NCBI GenBank assembly: GCA_004431415.1
Contig: QPMI01000428.1
Coordinates: forward strand, 248,001-312,000
Length of the DNA stretch: 64,000 nt
From: Cyanophora paradoxa
Lineage: Eukaryota > Glaucocystophyceae > Cyanophorales > Cyanophoraceae
Direction: 5' to 3'
Shown here: positions 10,008-19,612 of the stretch, piece by piece
Layout: each line of letters starts with the position of its first letter
Position numbering within the stretch: position 1 is the first letter of the stretch
Program-made: the position numbers and the translations under genes
The notes under the pieces: generated by a model
Databases searched by the model: none
What the model was told of the DNA's origin: nothing
Seen by the model: only the letters and a program-made list of their open reading frames with translations

Positions 10008-12943
10008 CTAGTACCAGTACTGGCGGCGGTGCTGCCTCGCCGCGCGCTCAACGGCGGCCTTCGCCTCCTCGAACAGGCGCGGGTCGGCGCCCCCGTTGCG
10101 AAGGTCGAAGCTGACCGCCACCTCCCGTGAGAGGCCCTCCGCGAGCCGCAGCTGCCGCGGCCGGACATGTTATAATCAATATATACGAATTCCGAGCGGA
10201 GCTCGAGCGGAATATATTACTTATGCAGGCCTAGGTTCGGCTCCAGCCGCTAGCTGCAGAGGCTGAGCGGCAGCAGATGGGGCCGAGCACCTCGTGGGGC
10301 GGGGCGGGAGAGGAGGCGGAGAGCACGGATTCGACGTGGAGGAGCCGGAGGGCGGGGAGCGCCGGGATCGCGCTCGCCTCGGCCTCCGCCAGCGGCCGGT
10401 CGAGCTCGAGGTCGAGGTGGACGAGGGCGCGGCGCGCGCCGGGGCACCCCAGGAGCGCCGCGACCGCCTCGAGGTCCGGTCGCGAGCGGGGGTCGCGCCG
10501 AGGGGCGCGGGCGCGGCCTGCGATCGCGACACCATCGATACCGACATGCGAAGACCGTACGCGTGGGCCGCGGGCAGTACGTATACTCTTAATTACTTAT
10601 CATGGCCCGAATCGCAATAGAAAGCTTCGCAAGCGCACGCTCAAGTTTCATCGTGATCTTCTCCAGTCGGGGGAGGCTCGAGATTGCCTCCGCGAGCTGC
10701 CGGACGGCTCCAGGGATCCAGGGGGGGTCGACGGACACTTCGAGGTCCGTCACGGCCCGCCGAATGGCGGCGTGTTTGTGGAGGACCACTGCGCCGAAAC
10801 CTGCGCACGCACATTCAATTCCCGTTGAGCGCGGCCTACTCATGATCAAAAAAAATAATATAATCGACTCCTGGAATCGGCTCCAGCTGCAGTCCATTAA
10901 TATTAACTGGTGCGCACGCACCCGTCCAGTCTAGCCTGAGCTTCTCCAGGCGGGGAAGTCTGGACAGCGCGTCGTTCAGGGCGCGCAAGAGGGCCGTAAT
11001 GCGGCCGGGGTTCGTGTTCGTGCCGTCGTGGACGAGCAAGACCGCCTCCCGCAGGCTTGAGATGCGGGCGAGGGCAGCCAAGTAGCTCACTGGATCCACG
11101 TGAGGCGCGAGCTGCGCACGTGCATGCATTCAAAAAATCACGATACGTAAATATTAATATGACCGCGCACGCGTACTACGTTTCGCCTCTCCTACTGTTC
11201 TACCGCCTTTGCCTCCTGCGACTACGTCTTCTAGTTCTGCTGTTAGCTCTGTCTTGTCGTCTTCGTCTAGATCTTCGTCTTCGACTGTAGTTCCTCGTGC
11301 TCGTTCTCCTTATTTGCTGCGTCCCCGTGCTCCTCGTCGTTCTAGTGTGACTAGTACTTCTGCATCGACGCCCTTGAGCTCTTCTACTCCTTCTCCTCGT
11401 GCTCGTTCTCCTTATCTTTTGCGTTCTTCTGATCGTGTCCCTTCTCGTGATCCCTCTTGATTCTGTATATATTTTGTGCTAGTTTACTGTATCTTTGATT
11501 TGTGATTGCTTTGTTGTCTTTAATATCACTACCTACGGGGGGTTCGCCCCACCGTAGTCTCTCAAAAAAAAAAGTACACATGCGCACCCAAAGAGTTTCG
11601 ATGGATTCGATGTTCGGCATGCGGCTGAGCGCAAGCAGCGCACTTTCTACGAGCGCGAAGGCTGGAATTGGATGCTCGGATCGTTCTGGAAACTTCCCCG
11701 CACTGCATCCACATTAAACCGCGAAATGATCGGCAATTTAAAGTGCAACTTCGGGATCTAACTAAAATATAAAAAGCCGATTATTGAAGGCGAATTAAAT
11801 TCAGGATCTATGCAGAATCCAGGAGCAAAAGACTCTGAACTTTAAAAGGAGGTCCACGCACACGAAAAGCCTGCTTTCCCTGTAGAAGGCAATTTTCCGA
11901 AGGCTCTTGCCGGCAGCTCCGTCGGCGATCGCCTCCAGACCAGCGGTCGCCGGCACTTGCGTGCTGTTCATCGGCCACGTCACGACCAGCTGCTGGAGGT
12001 GCGCGAGCGGCGCGAAGGAGGCGATCACGGCGTCCGACGTTCGCTGCTGGTGAAATGGGGGTGGATGCAGATGGACTGCAGGAGAGGGCAGGCCGCGGCG
12101 ATGGCCGCCGCATCCTCCGGAAGCACGCCCACGTCCAAATTGTCGAAGAAAAGGGCGAGAGACTTCAGGGAGCCGAATGGGGCCAGTGCGGCCCGCAGCT
12201 CGGCGGCCGGCGGCCACGGCATCCCATGGAGCGGAACACGTTCGGCCCGGAGATCTTGCGGGTCCCTTGGATAGCAAATCGCGATGTTGAGGCTTCGCAG
12301 ACCAGTAACAGTCCCCTCTGGCGGCTGCAAGGCCCGCAGCGCTCCGAGAAAATACTGCTGCAGCGTTCGCAGGTCCTCGCTGTTGACATCGATGTCCTCG
12401 GAGATATACCTGCGCGCTTCGAGGCCGTAGAGCTTGACAGTAGCCTTTCGCGGCCCTTCCGGTTTGCTGAAGCTATAGCTGGCGCTGCGCACGACGGTGG
12501 CGACGGCTCTGCACAGGGCTGCCACGGTCTGCTGCGGATGCTGTCCTTCGGGGACTTCGAATTCGGCGTGGAGGCAGATGCTCCCGCCCTCGGCAAGCCG
12601 CAATTTCTTCTTTTCGAAGAGCGCCTCCAGTCCCTTCGGCTTCGGCTGGACGAGGAAATCCACGCTATCCACGAATTCGAATGCGCCTTCAATAATGTTT
12701 CGCCAGCGTCTGCGCGCGCAGCGATTAATTATATAATACTTTATCGAAATAACGCATGCCACGGTAATCAGAAAGGAAGTATACGGACCTGCACACTCCC
12801 CGCAGGGGCCAGCTCTCCTTCATGTCAAACCAGCCCGCCAGCAAATTGCTCATGATCGCGTCGGGGACTTCGTCGAACGCGCCTGCGCATGCCGCGCGCG
12901 CATGCGTGATTAATCGCCGCGGGGTCGGAATGCGAACGAGCAT
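10008..12943 (-). CDS. F-box protein with leucine-rich-repeat-like region
   Basis: ATG at 12943 opens an exon with an F-box (FDEVPDAIMSNLLAG then WPLRGVCR). A GTCCGT donor near 12790 joins in phase 2 to the exon at about 12719, which completes the F-box as VCRRWRNII. F-box proteins bind Skp1 and present substrates to SCF ubiquitin ligases. The rest holds degenerate LRR units such as LRSLNIAICYP, FGSLKSLALFFDNL, LQQLVVTWPM, LPRLEKLRLDWTG, LPRLEKITMKLE and ARRALVHLDLELD in separate exons down to 10220. The last exon (VAVSFDLRNGGADPRLFEEA) ends at a TAG at 10010-10008. One junction near 12020-12050 needs a one-base shift between two well-coding frames, so either a splice I could not place or a frameshift is present. 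A paralogue with similar F-box, LRR and tail lies at 39247. The intron at 11130-11810 contains a retrotransposon-like insertion in opposite orientation. Confidence 0.75.
11165..11573 (+). mobile_element. Non-LTR retrotransposon-like 3' end (truncated) inside an F-box gene intron
   Basis: A plus-strand reading frame ending at 11460 is serine/arginine-rich with T-ending codons (TCT, CGT, CCT) unlike all neighbours, and repeats the peptide PRARSPYLLR twice. After the stop, an AT-rich segment leads to a hairpin at 11533-11557 (arms CTACGG+GGGG and CCCC-A-CCGTAG around a TTCG tetraloop) followed, after CTCTC-type bases, by ten A residues at 11564-11573. Stem-loop plus poly(A) is the usual 3' end of LINE-type elements that prime on their own tail. 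No reverse transcriptase or clear target-site duplication is visible, so 5' truncation is assumed. It could instead be an unrelated processed transcript. Confidence 0.5.
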
Positions 12944-13461
12944 GCCCCGCGCGCGGGTCGGTGGTCGGAATGCGAACGCGCAATGAATCATATATATATA
13001 ACCACGTGCACACATGTACACGCGGCCGCGGGGCCGGGAATGCATCTGCTTTGCACGCTTACGTACGCACCTAGGCCTGACATTGCAAATGATGAACCGC
13101 AGTGAATCTGCCTTGCGCGCCTTACTCTTTTTTCGGAACCTCGGATCCGGAGATTCCTTTAATTTAATTCCTCCACTAGAACTACTCGATATCAGCCTTC
13201 CCCTACTAGGCTATTTCAAATTGATTTCTCCTCTGGCTCTTCTCCCCCTATGGAGATTCTCCTTCAAAGGCTCTGCAGTTGGCGCTGGCCATGGCGAGGC
13301 ACGAGCCGTGTATGCATGCAGACCGGTCGTCTTGCAATTGCAAGTTAGCCTTGCAAATTTTGCATCGCCCTAAAATCGCCCTGACTAAGGGGTAAAGCCT
13401 CATCTCTGAATAACTGAGGAGAGGGAGCAGAAGACGGAAGGCGCGGAAGACGGAAGGCGCA
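12944..13461. other. Spacer between two minus-strand genes
   Basis: Duplicated GGTCGGAATGCGAACG words occur at 12925 and 12962. Otherwise AT-rich with no supported gene; it should hold the promoter of the F-box gene and the 3' flank of the RING-H2 gene. Confidence 0.35.
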
Positions 13462-15712
13462 CTAAGTACGGGAGGGGCCGGCGCCGCGGTTGAATGGGTC
13501 GTACGGGCGCGTGGGGCGGACGGGCGGCCCGCCGGGGGGCAGGTAGGGCCGCGCGATCCGGGGGGTGGGGGAAGCAGCCCCGGGGGCGAAGGCGGGAGCG
13601 CGAGGAGGGTAGCCTGGCGGAGGGGCGAAAGCGTACCCCGAGGAGGCCCAGGGCTCAGCGGGGTACGGAGCAGAGGAGATGGGGCCGGGATGCATGTGGA
13701 GGGGTACGGGGGCATGGCTGACAGGGGGCGACACGGAGGGCGGCGGGGCCATCTGGGCGGAGGGGGGTACGGAGAGGACGCCGGCGGCCGCGGGCGGAGG
13801 GGGCGGCACAGCAGAGGAGGAGGAGGAGGAGGCTGCCGGTGCCGGGAGGGATGAGGGCCCAGGGTACCCGAATTCGATGGGGCCCGGTTCGATTCCCGGC
13901 GGGGCGGGCTCGTCGGCACGGGCCGCCGGCGCCGGCGCCGGAAGGGAGGGAGTCGAATCCGAGGCGGGGCCGATACCGGCGGCGGAGAGCGGGGTGCGGC
14001 AGGCCGGGCAGGTCGACGCTGTACCCCCCGAGTGCGCACGCCAGACGCCGATGCAGCCAGCGTGGAAGAGATTCTGGTCTGTGCGAACGAGGGCGAATCA
14101 GGGACGCTTGCGAACGAAATAAAGAGTCGTCAAGAATGGCAACGGAAGCTGCGCACGGCCACACGGGAGGGGCGCGCCGGAGGGGCCGGGGCCGGTGCCG
14201 GCGCCCAGCGGCTCGAGGCAGATGGCGCACTCGCCCTCGGGGTCCCCGGCGGCGGAGGCGGGCGCGGGCGGCGCAGCAGCTGAGGCGGCCGAAGCGGCTG
14301 AAGCCGCGGGCGGGCTGCCTTCGAATTCGTTCCTCGAGCTCATAGACGGGTCTGAAGCTGCGAGACCTGTGGCCGCGGCCGTCGCGGGACGCGGCCGAGA
14401 GGGACCGGGCCCGGAGGCGGGCGGAGGCCCCCTGCATGAAATTCAGCAAAGAAGTAATGTTAGATTCCAAATTGTGGGCGGCAGACCGGCTCGGGGGGGC
14501 GGCGCGGCCCGCGGCCGTTTGCTGCGCGCTGCCAGAAGAGGCGGGAGCGGGGGCCTCCTCCGCACCCTCGCGGCGCCGCTCCCCCTCGCGCCGCTGCCGT
14601 TCCGCCTCCGCCATCTGCAGCCTCTGCGTCCGCTGCTGCGCTTCCTCCGCCCGCTTCCGCGCAGCCTCCTCGGCCGCCGCACGTGCGCGCCTTGCCTCCT
14701 CGCGCTGCCGCTGCTGCTCCAGCCGGCGCGCCTCCTCCGCTGCCGCCGCCCTCGCGGCCTCGAGCTCCCGCCGGCGAGAGAGCTCGGCCTCCGCCTTCTG
14801 GCGCTCGTCTCGGACCCTGCGCCGTCGCTCATCAGCTGCAATGCGGATCGGCGCCTCAAAGTGGATTTCGCACTTGGCGAGCAAATCGGCGCCGGAATCC
14901 GAGGCGGCGAGCTCGAGCTGGCGCGCCCACCGCCCTGCCTCTCGCACGGCCGCCTCCAGCTGGCCAGCCCCCGCCATGCACTCTGCCCAGCGCGCATGTG
15001 AGGCGCGGACGAGCGGAGGCGCGGGCGGGGAGCTCACGAATGCGGAGCAGGCGAGCCTCGGCGTCTCCCGGCGAGCGCTGCGCCGAGTTATTCGACGACC
15101 TAATTTAATGGCGCACAGGCCGATGCAGATTTAAATCTAGAGCACCTTCAAGAGAGCGTCGAGAAGCGAGCGGGCGCGGGCCCAGTTCGACTGCTGCATA
15201 TTCTCTAGGGCCTCTTTCTGCGCAACCGTCAAACTGAAGCAAAGAGAAAAATCATAGCAACCGTCCACGACTTACGAGGTCCGCGGCGTTGCGTCGGGCC
15301 CGCTCGGCGCGCTCGGCCTCTTGCCGCGCGCGCTCTCGCTCCTGCTCTTCCCGCTTGCGCTGCTCCAGGGCCCTCCGCCGCTCGTCCAACTTGCTCGCGA
15401 TCGAAGGCCGCCCCTTGGCGCGACCAGTCGCCGCTCCCAAGCCTTTGCGTTCCAGTCGCCGCTCCCAATCCTTCGGGCAATTTCGCAACGTTTAACGTTA
15501 ACGGAAATCATGCACGATAATCCCGGATTGATGTATAGTGGTATATATGAATCCTCAAAACGCGTATACTTACATTCACAAGTTCGCTCGGCGAGGTATG
15601 CTCGCCTTCCATGACCATGCCTGTGGGCATCCTCTTTGAAGACAAGACGAAGGCGAGCTCTTGAAGTTTCTGAAGTGTATACGTGATCTTCAAGCGTAAA
15701 ACTTAAGCAATG
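13462..15712 (-). CDS. Coiled-coil RING-H2 E3 ubiquitin ligase with proline-rich tail
   Basis: Minus-strand exons encode, in order, an N-terminal helical segment (TYTLQKLQELAFVLSSKRMP, about 15690), a highly charged coiled coil (DERRRALEQRKREEQERERA, about 15390) ending at a GTAAGT donor near 15280, a short exon (KEALENMQQSNWARARSLLD), a second long coiled coil (about 14990-14560), then a RING. A 55-base intron (14432-14486) and a 78-base intron (14079-14156) are phase-consistent. The second splits the RING exactly in the zinc-binding histidine codon: CAICLEPLG...LPCG|H then FHAGCIGVW...CPACRTPL. All eight RING-H2 ligands are present after splicing (C, C, C, H, H, C, C, C). RING-H2 domains recruit E2-ubiquitin. 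The C-terminal tail (about 13980-13462) is proline/alanine-rich and ends PFNRGAGPSRT. The start codon is not certain; the first exon may lie upstream of 15712. Substrate unknown. Confidence 0.75.
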
Positions 15713-15911
15713 CAACACAGTAGATTAAGCTCTGCTAACCACATTATAATTTTAATACGAGCCCTAGGCCTGTATACGTACGTGCCTTTGAAAGGTCGAC
15801 GTCGGGCTGCTCGACCTTCAGTCTTAATATTGATATTAGAATTTGAAGCTTCTTCGTGGTTTCGTGAAGAAGCCCGTGAGTCCTCTCAGAGAGTATGAAA
15901 GCGCGCTGGAA

Positions 15912-17330
15912 TCAAGGATTAGCCAGCTGCGGGAAGATGAATCGAAGGAGAAGGAGACGTACACGCAGGAGTGCCTCTAGATCTGCCTCGCAGAAGCGTT
16001 TCTCTTCCGCGGAAAGGCGCGTGATTATGAGGTCTTCCAAGCATAGCTCGAGTTCGGCAGGCTTGTGATTGCCGCACTTCTGCACCAACTCAAGCAGCGC
16101 ACGCTGTAGACGGTCATTATAATAACAGATAGATGCAAGCGGCATTCAGGGTTCTATTGTGCTTTTCAGAGCCTACCTCTAGAATCGCCTCGGCGACAGC
16201 TCTGTCCATCAATTCCATATTCGCAAAGCCATACCAGTATAGCGCTTTACCGAGAAAGCTGCCTTCTCGACAAGATTCGCACGATCGCTCTGCTATCTCC
16301 ATGTTGAGCTGAGTACAAGAATTGAGTCGCGAAGAAGCCTTAAGCTTGAGTGAATCCAAAAACTAATCCAACGTTAACTACGAGCGCTAGTGCGCACGTG
16401 GAAAATCTGTCTCCCGATGTCCCGAAGGCCTGATGAGAGCAGTATTTTCAGGCCCATGGGTGTTAAGGAGGCAGCAACGCGAAGCCAGGCGATCATCTCG
16501 AGAGTTCCGGTCGCTCTGCGCCGCCATCTGCATGCGCAGGCGCGCATCTACGAGTGAAAAGTCCCGTCGAGTATTTGTTTGTATGTATGCATATATATAA
16601 GGATACTGCGCACTTGGATGTACTTCCAAGCGTCCTCTCGCTCCTCCAGCTGGATGCAAACCCTGGCGAGCTTCCAGAGCGCCTCAGCGACTTCGAATTC
16701 CGGATTCCGAACTCCTCCGATATCGGCGAGCCGCTTCAAAATCTCCAATGTTGCCTGCAAGCATGACGCACGTGCACCTCAGCGCAACGTATTTATTTTC
16801 GACACGTGCGCATGCGCGCACCAGCAAAGCAGATTTCGCACAAGACATTTGCGCATTCGTTTTCAGAGTAACGCATGTCAAGGCAAACCGATCCGCGCAA
16901 ACAAAGAGGTGGCGCATAGAGGCGGCGCCTAAGAGCTCGTCGCGTCGGCTTTCGTCCAGCAGACGAGGAGCGAGGAAGCGCTGCCCGGCGGCCACAAATG
17001 AGAGATCACAACAAGTCACAGAGAAGGCTCCGCGCACGTTAAAGAGCTCATGAACAGCTGAAAGATTAGACGGCGGCTGAAATTTAAACAGAAGACGGGC
17101 CAGCCGGAGGGCATACGCGACCGACACAAGGCTCTGCTCTCCGTACTTGACAACGCTATCATCAAGTTCACTCTGTCGACGAAAAATTAAATACCAAAAA
17201 CTTCAAGATCTAGACATGTATATGGACTAACCTGCCATAGATGTAAGCAGGCGTTGAAGTTCTTTTCGTCAGGCAGTGGTAGCTTCTCTAGGAAGCGGAC
17301 GAAATCGGAGCAAAAGCTGGCCGCCTTGCG
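15912..17330 (-). CDS. Alpha-helical (TPR-like) protein, multi-exon, 5' end uncertain
   Basis: Exons on the minus strand read FCSDFVRFLEKLPLPDEKNF (about 17320), then KYGEQSLVSVAYALRLARLL (about 17120), an exon with EVAEALWKLARVCIQLEERE (about 16700-16620, donor GTGCGC), an exon near 16500-16390 (EMIAWLRVAASLTPMGLKIL), one at 16355-16180 (GKALYWYGFANMELMDRAVA, donor GTAGGC) and the last at about 16120-15912, ending FIFPQLANP and stop. Alternating helices with small and aromatic residues in these positions are typical of TPR or related helical repeats, used for protein binding, but the repeats are too degenerate to assign. It lies about 200 bases upstream of, and on the same strand as, the RING-H2 gene. 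It could be the 5' part of that transcript, but a natural stop at 15912 argues for a separate gene. Confidence 0.5.
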
Positions 17331-18385
17331 ATCTCCGGCATGCGCAGGGGGCGATCGCGAGCGCGCCTCCTCGCATTGGTGGCAATTGCACCGGTAATCG
17401 CATGCCCATGATTGAGGATCGGGCCTGGCCGCGTCCGTTGGGTCGATAGATAAATCGAATGTAAACGCGAGCGTGAGAATTCAAACGTATACGTAAACGC
17501 ACTTGGCGCTCTCAATGATATTGCAGTCGGCGTCGCACGAGACTCCCAATACTGAATTAGATTCAGAGCCAGCTGCAGCTGTAGGGTGATCATAGAGCCT
17601 ACAGCTGTCTGCGGCTGCCGCTGACTCTGAATGTCGATCCATCAGTCGCTGACTGCGGGCGAGCTGTAAATCGGATCAGTGGCTTGGAGTTTTCCTCTCG
17701 CACCTGGGCCTCCGGATCCGGTCCGGATATCCGGATTCCGCTGCGCACGCGCGCGCCGGCCGCGGCCGCGGGCGCCCGGCGCTCCGATCCGTAAACTAAA
17801 CGATCCGTAAACGTAAACCGATCCGTCTCGCCGTACACGCGCGCGCGGGGGGCTGCAGCTGCCGATCAATTGACGTGAGCCGCGCTGATCATATGCATGA
17901 TCATGATCGATATATATATATATGACCTGTCAGCGCGATCGGTTGCAATTCGCGCACCGTGGCCGCTCGCACCACTGCGGACCTCCCGAGGCACACTGCT
18001 CTTCGCACAAGACCTCTTAGCGTCGTTTGCGCGCCTCTGGGCTCGAGCGTGCGCGTTCGCCTTAAGCTTGCACCGCCGAGCTTTACCCGACGAGCTCCGC
18101 CCGACGCACAACCCTCGTCTCCTTTGTCCTCTTGGTGTCAGCCGCGCGCCTCGAATCCTCGCCAATTTTGCAAATGCGCGGCTGCGATTATCGATCGCCG
18201 TGAGCTGCGCTGACCGCTGACTGGCTAGCGCTCTCAATCGTATCGGTGACTCGAAGCTTTCCTCTAGCACAATCCCGGCGCCGGTCCGCCCTCCGCGACG
18301 GCGCTCGGTGAGGATGGACGGAGTTGAGACGACTTCCCCGACTTCCTCCCCCCCGTCAGCCGGGTACAATCGCACCCAAGCAGCC
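17331..18385. other. Intergenic, palindrome-rich boundary between composition blocks
   Basis: Includes GATCATATGCATGATCATGA at 17886-17905 followed by a TA dinucleotide run. Composition shifts from mixed to GC-rich by about 18.3 kb. It should contain the promoter of the plus-strand gene at 18386 and possibly the 5' exon of the helical gene. Confidence 0.4.
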
Positions 18386-19365
18386 ATGAAGGCCAGCGGC
18401 AGGACAGCGCTGCTGGCCGCGTTGCTGCTCTCGGCGGTGTGCGCGGCAGCAGCCAGGGGAGTCTCTTACACGGTGCGCTCGTGTCCCCCCAGTCTAGTTC
18501 CCGCCGCCCCTCCGGTCGGTAGATGTGCTTCAGCATTCCTCTAGATTGCAGGGAGCTGCTCACCGGACCCAGCCGAGACCGCACGACCTCTTCCGAATCC
18601 GCCTGTGCAGATCACACAGCGCAGCACGGGGGCTAGGCGCCAAGCTATAGCTAATGCTAGGCAAAGCCAGCACGCTGCCTCGTTGCAGCGCTGTCGGCGA
18701 TCGCTAGCGTGGCCTTCCCAATCCGTCTCCGAGATCCGCAGAGGAGCTGGACGGCTGACTTTGCTCCCCGCAGTACTCCGGGCCGTACACGCAGCCGACT
18801 TGCATCGAGCAGTCGACGCCGGGTGCCCACTTCCGCCGCCCCCGTCCCATCTCCACAGCTCACGCCGCTGTCCGCTCCGCCTGCCCGCTCCGCCGCAGGC
18901 TTCTCGACGGGAACGCTCTTCACGGTGGACGACCGGCAGTGCTTCACGACGGACACTTTCGGAGAGGTGTTCCGGGACGCGACGGCCGCCTGGGACCGGG
19001 TCCGCCCCGTCATCCTCGAGAAGGGCTGGACGCCCTTCACGGACGACGGCAAGATCTACTTCCGCGTCTCCTGCGCCGGCCGTGCGCCGCCCCGCACATC
19101 ACTCGCATTCGATCCCCGCCCGCTCCGTTAACACGCACCGCCGCGCCCCGCAGAGAAGCCGAACATCGCGACGTACAAGGAGAAGAACTGCGTCGGTGAC
19201 ATCACGTACCTGATCGACCTCGGGAGCTGCGCGGCCGAGAACGGCACGACGACGCGCTACATGCGCTGGGGCTGCTCCTTCACGTCTGCCGCCCTCCCCC
19301 GCGCCGCCCCTTCCTTGGCCGCCGCCCTCCTCCTCGCCCTCCTCGCCGCCTTCGTCGCGTTGTAG
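18386..19365 (+). CDS. Small secreted cysteine protein with signal peptide and GPI-anchor-type tail, four exons
   Basis: ATG 18386 encodes MKASGRTALLAALLLSAVCA, a clear signal peptide. The exon ends at SYT before a GTGCGC donor. Exon 2 (from 18771, after CTCCCCGCAG) reads YSGPYTQPTCIEQSTP. Exon 3 (from about 18900) reads STGTLFTVDDRQCF then WDRVRPVILEKGW and RVSCAG. Exon 4 (from about 19152) joins in phase 1 to read QKPNIATYKEKNCVGDITYL, continues through LGSCAAENGTTTRYM and WGCSFTSAALP, and ends in a hydrophobic tail (AALLLALLAAFVAL) at TAG 19363-19365. Six cysteines fall in the mature part, enough for three disulfides. Small residues followed by a C-terminal hydrophobic stretch with no cytoplasmic tail suggest GPI anchoring on the cell surface. 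The N-glycosylation sequon ENGT is present. No family recognised. A run of 32 C residues begins four bases after the stop. Confidence 0.75.
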
Positions 19366-19366
19366 G

Positions 19367-19368
<2 letters not shown>

Positions 19369-19400
<32 letters not shown>
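19369..19400. repeat. C32 homopolymer tract
   Basis: Thirty-two consecutive C residues immediately 3' of a stop codon. Others include about 20079-20100 (C), 27160-27189 (G30), 27535-27556 (G22), 38959-38982 (C24) and C runs near 33750, 35865, 57000 and 63355. Exact lengths may be affected by sequencing slippage. Confidence 0.85.
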
Positions 19401-19612
19401 TTTCCCCACTTCCCCGGGGGCCCCTCTCCAGTCGGCCCCCTGCCCCTCTCTCCATCCTTGTACATGCGCTCCCCCCTCCCCCCTCTCCCCGCCCTGCAGT
19501 ATTGTGTCGCCTTCTTTCATTCAAGGCCAATAACTATTAACGTTATTCGAAGCGTCGTCGCCGCTGGCCCCTAATCCGATCGGCCCTAGCTAGCTAACTA
19601 GCCGGCTCGGCC

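Noticed and set aside
12055-12855. 266-codon plus-strand frame
   Set aside because: Antisense to the F-box/LRR exon, which has a recognisable F-box junction and LRR motifs.
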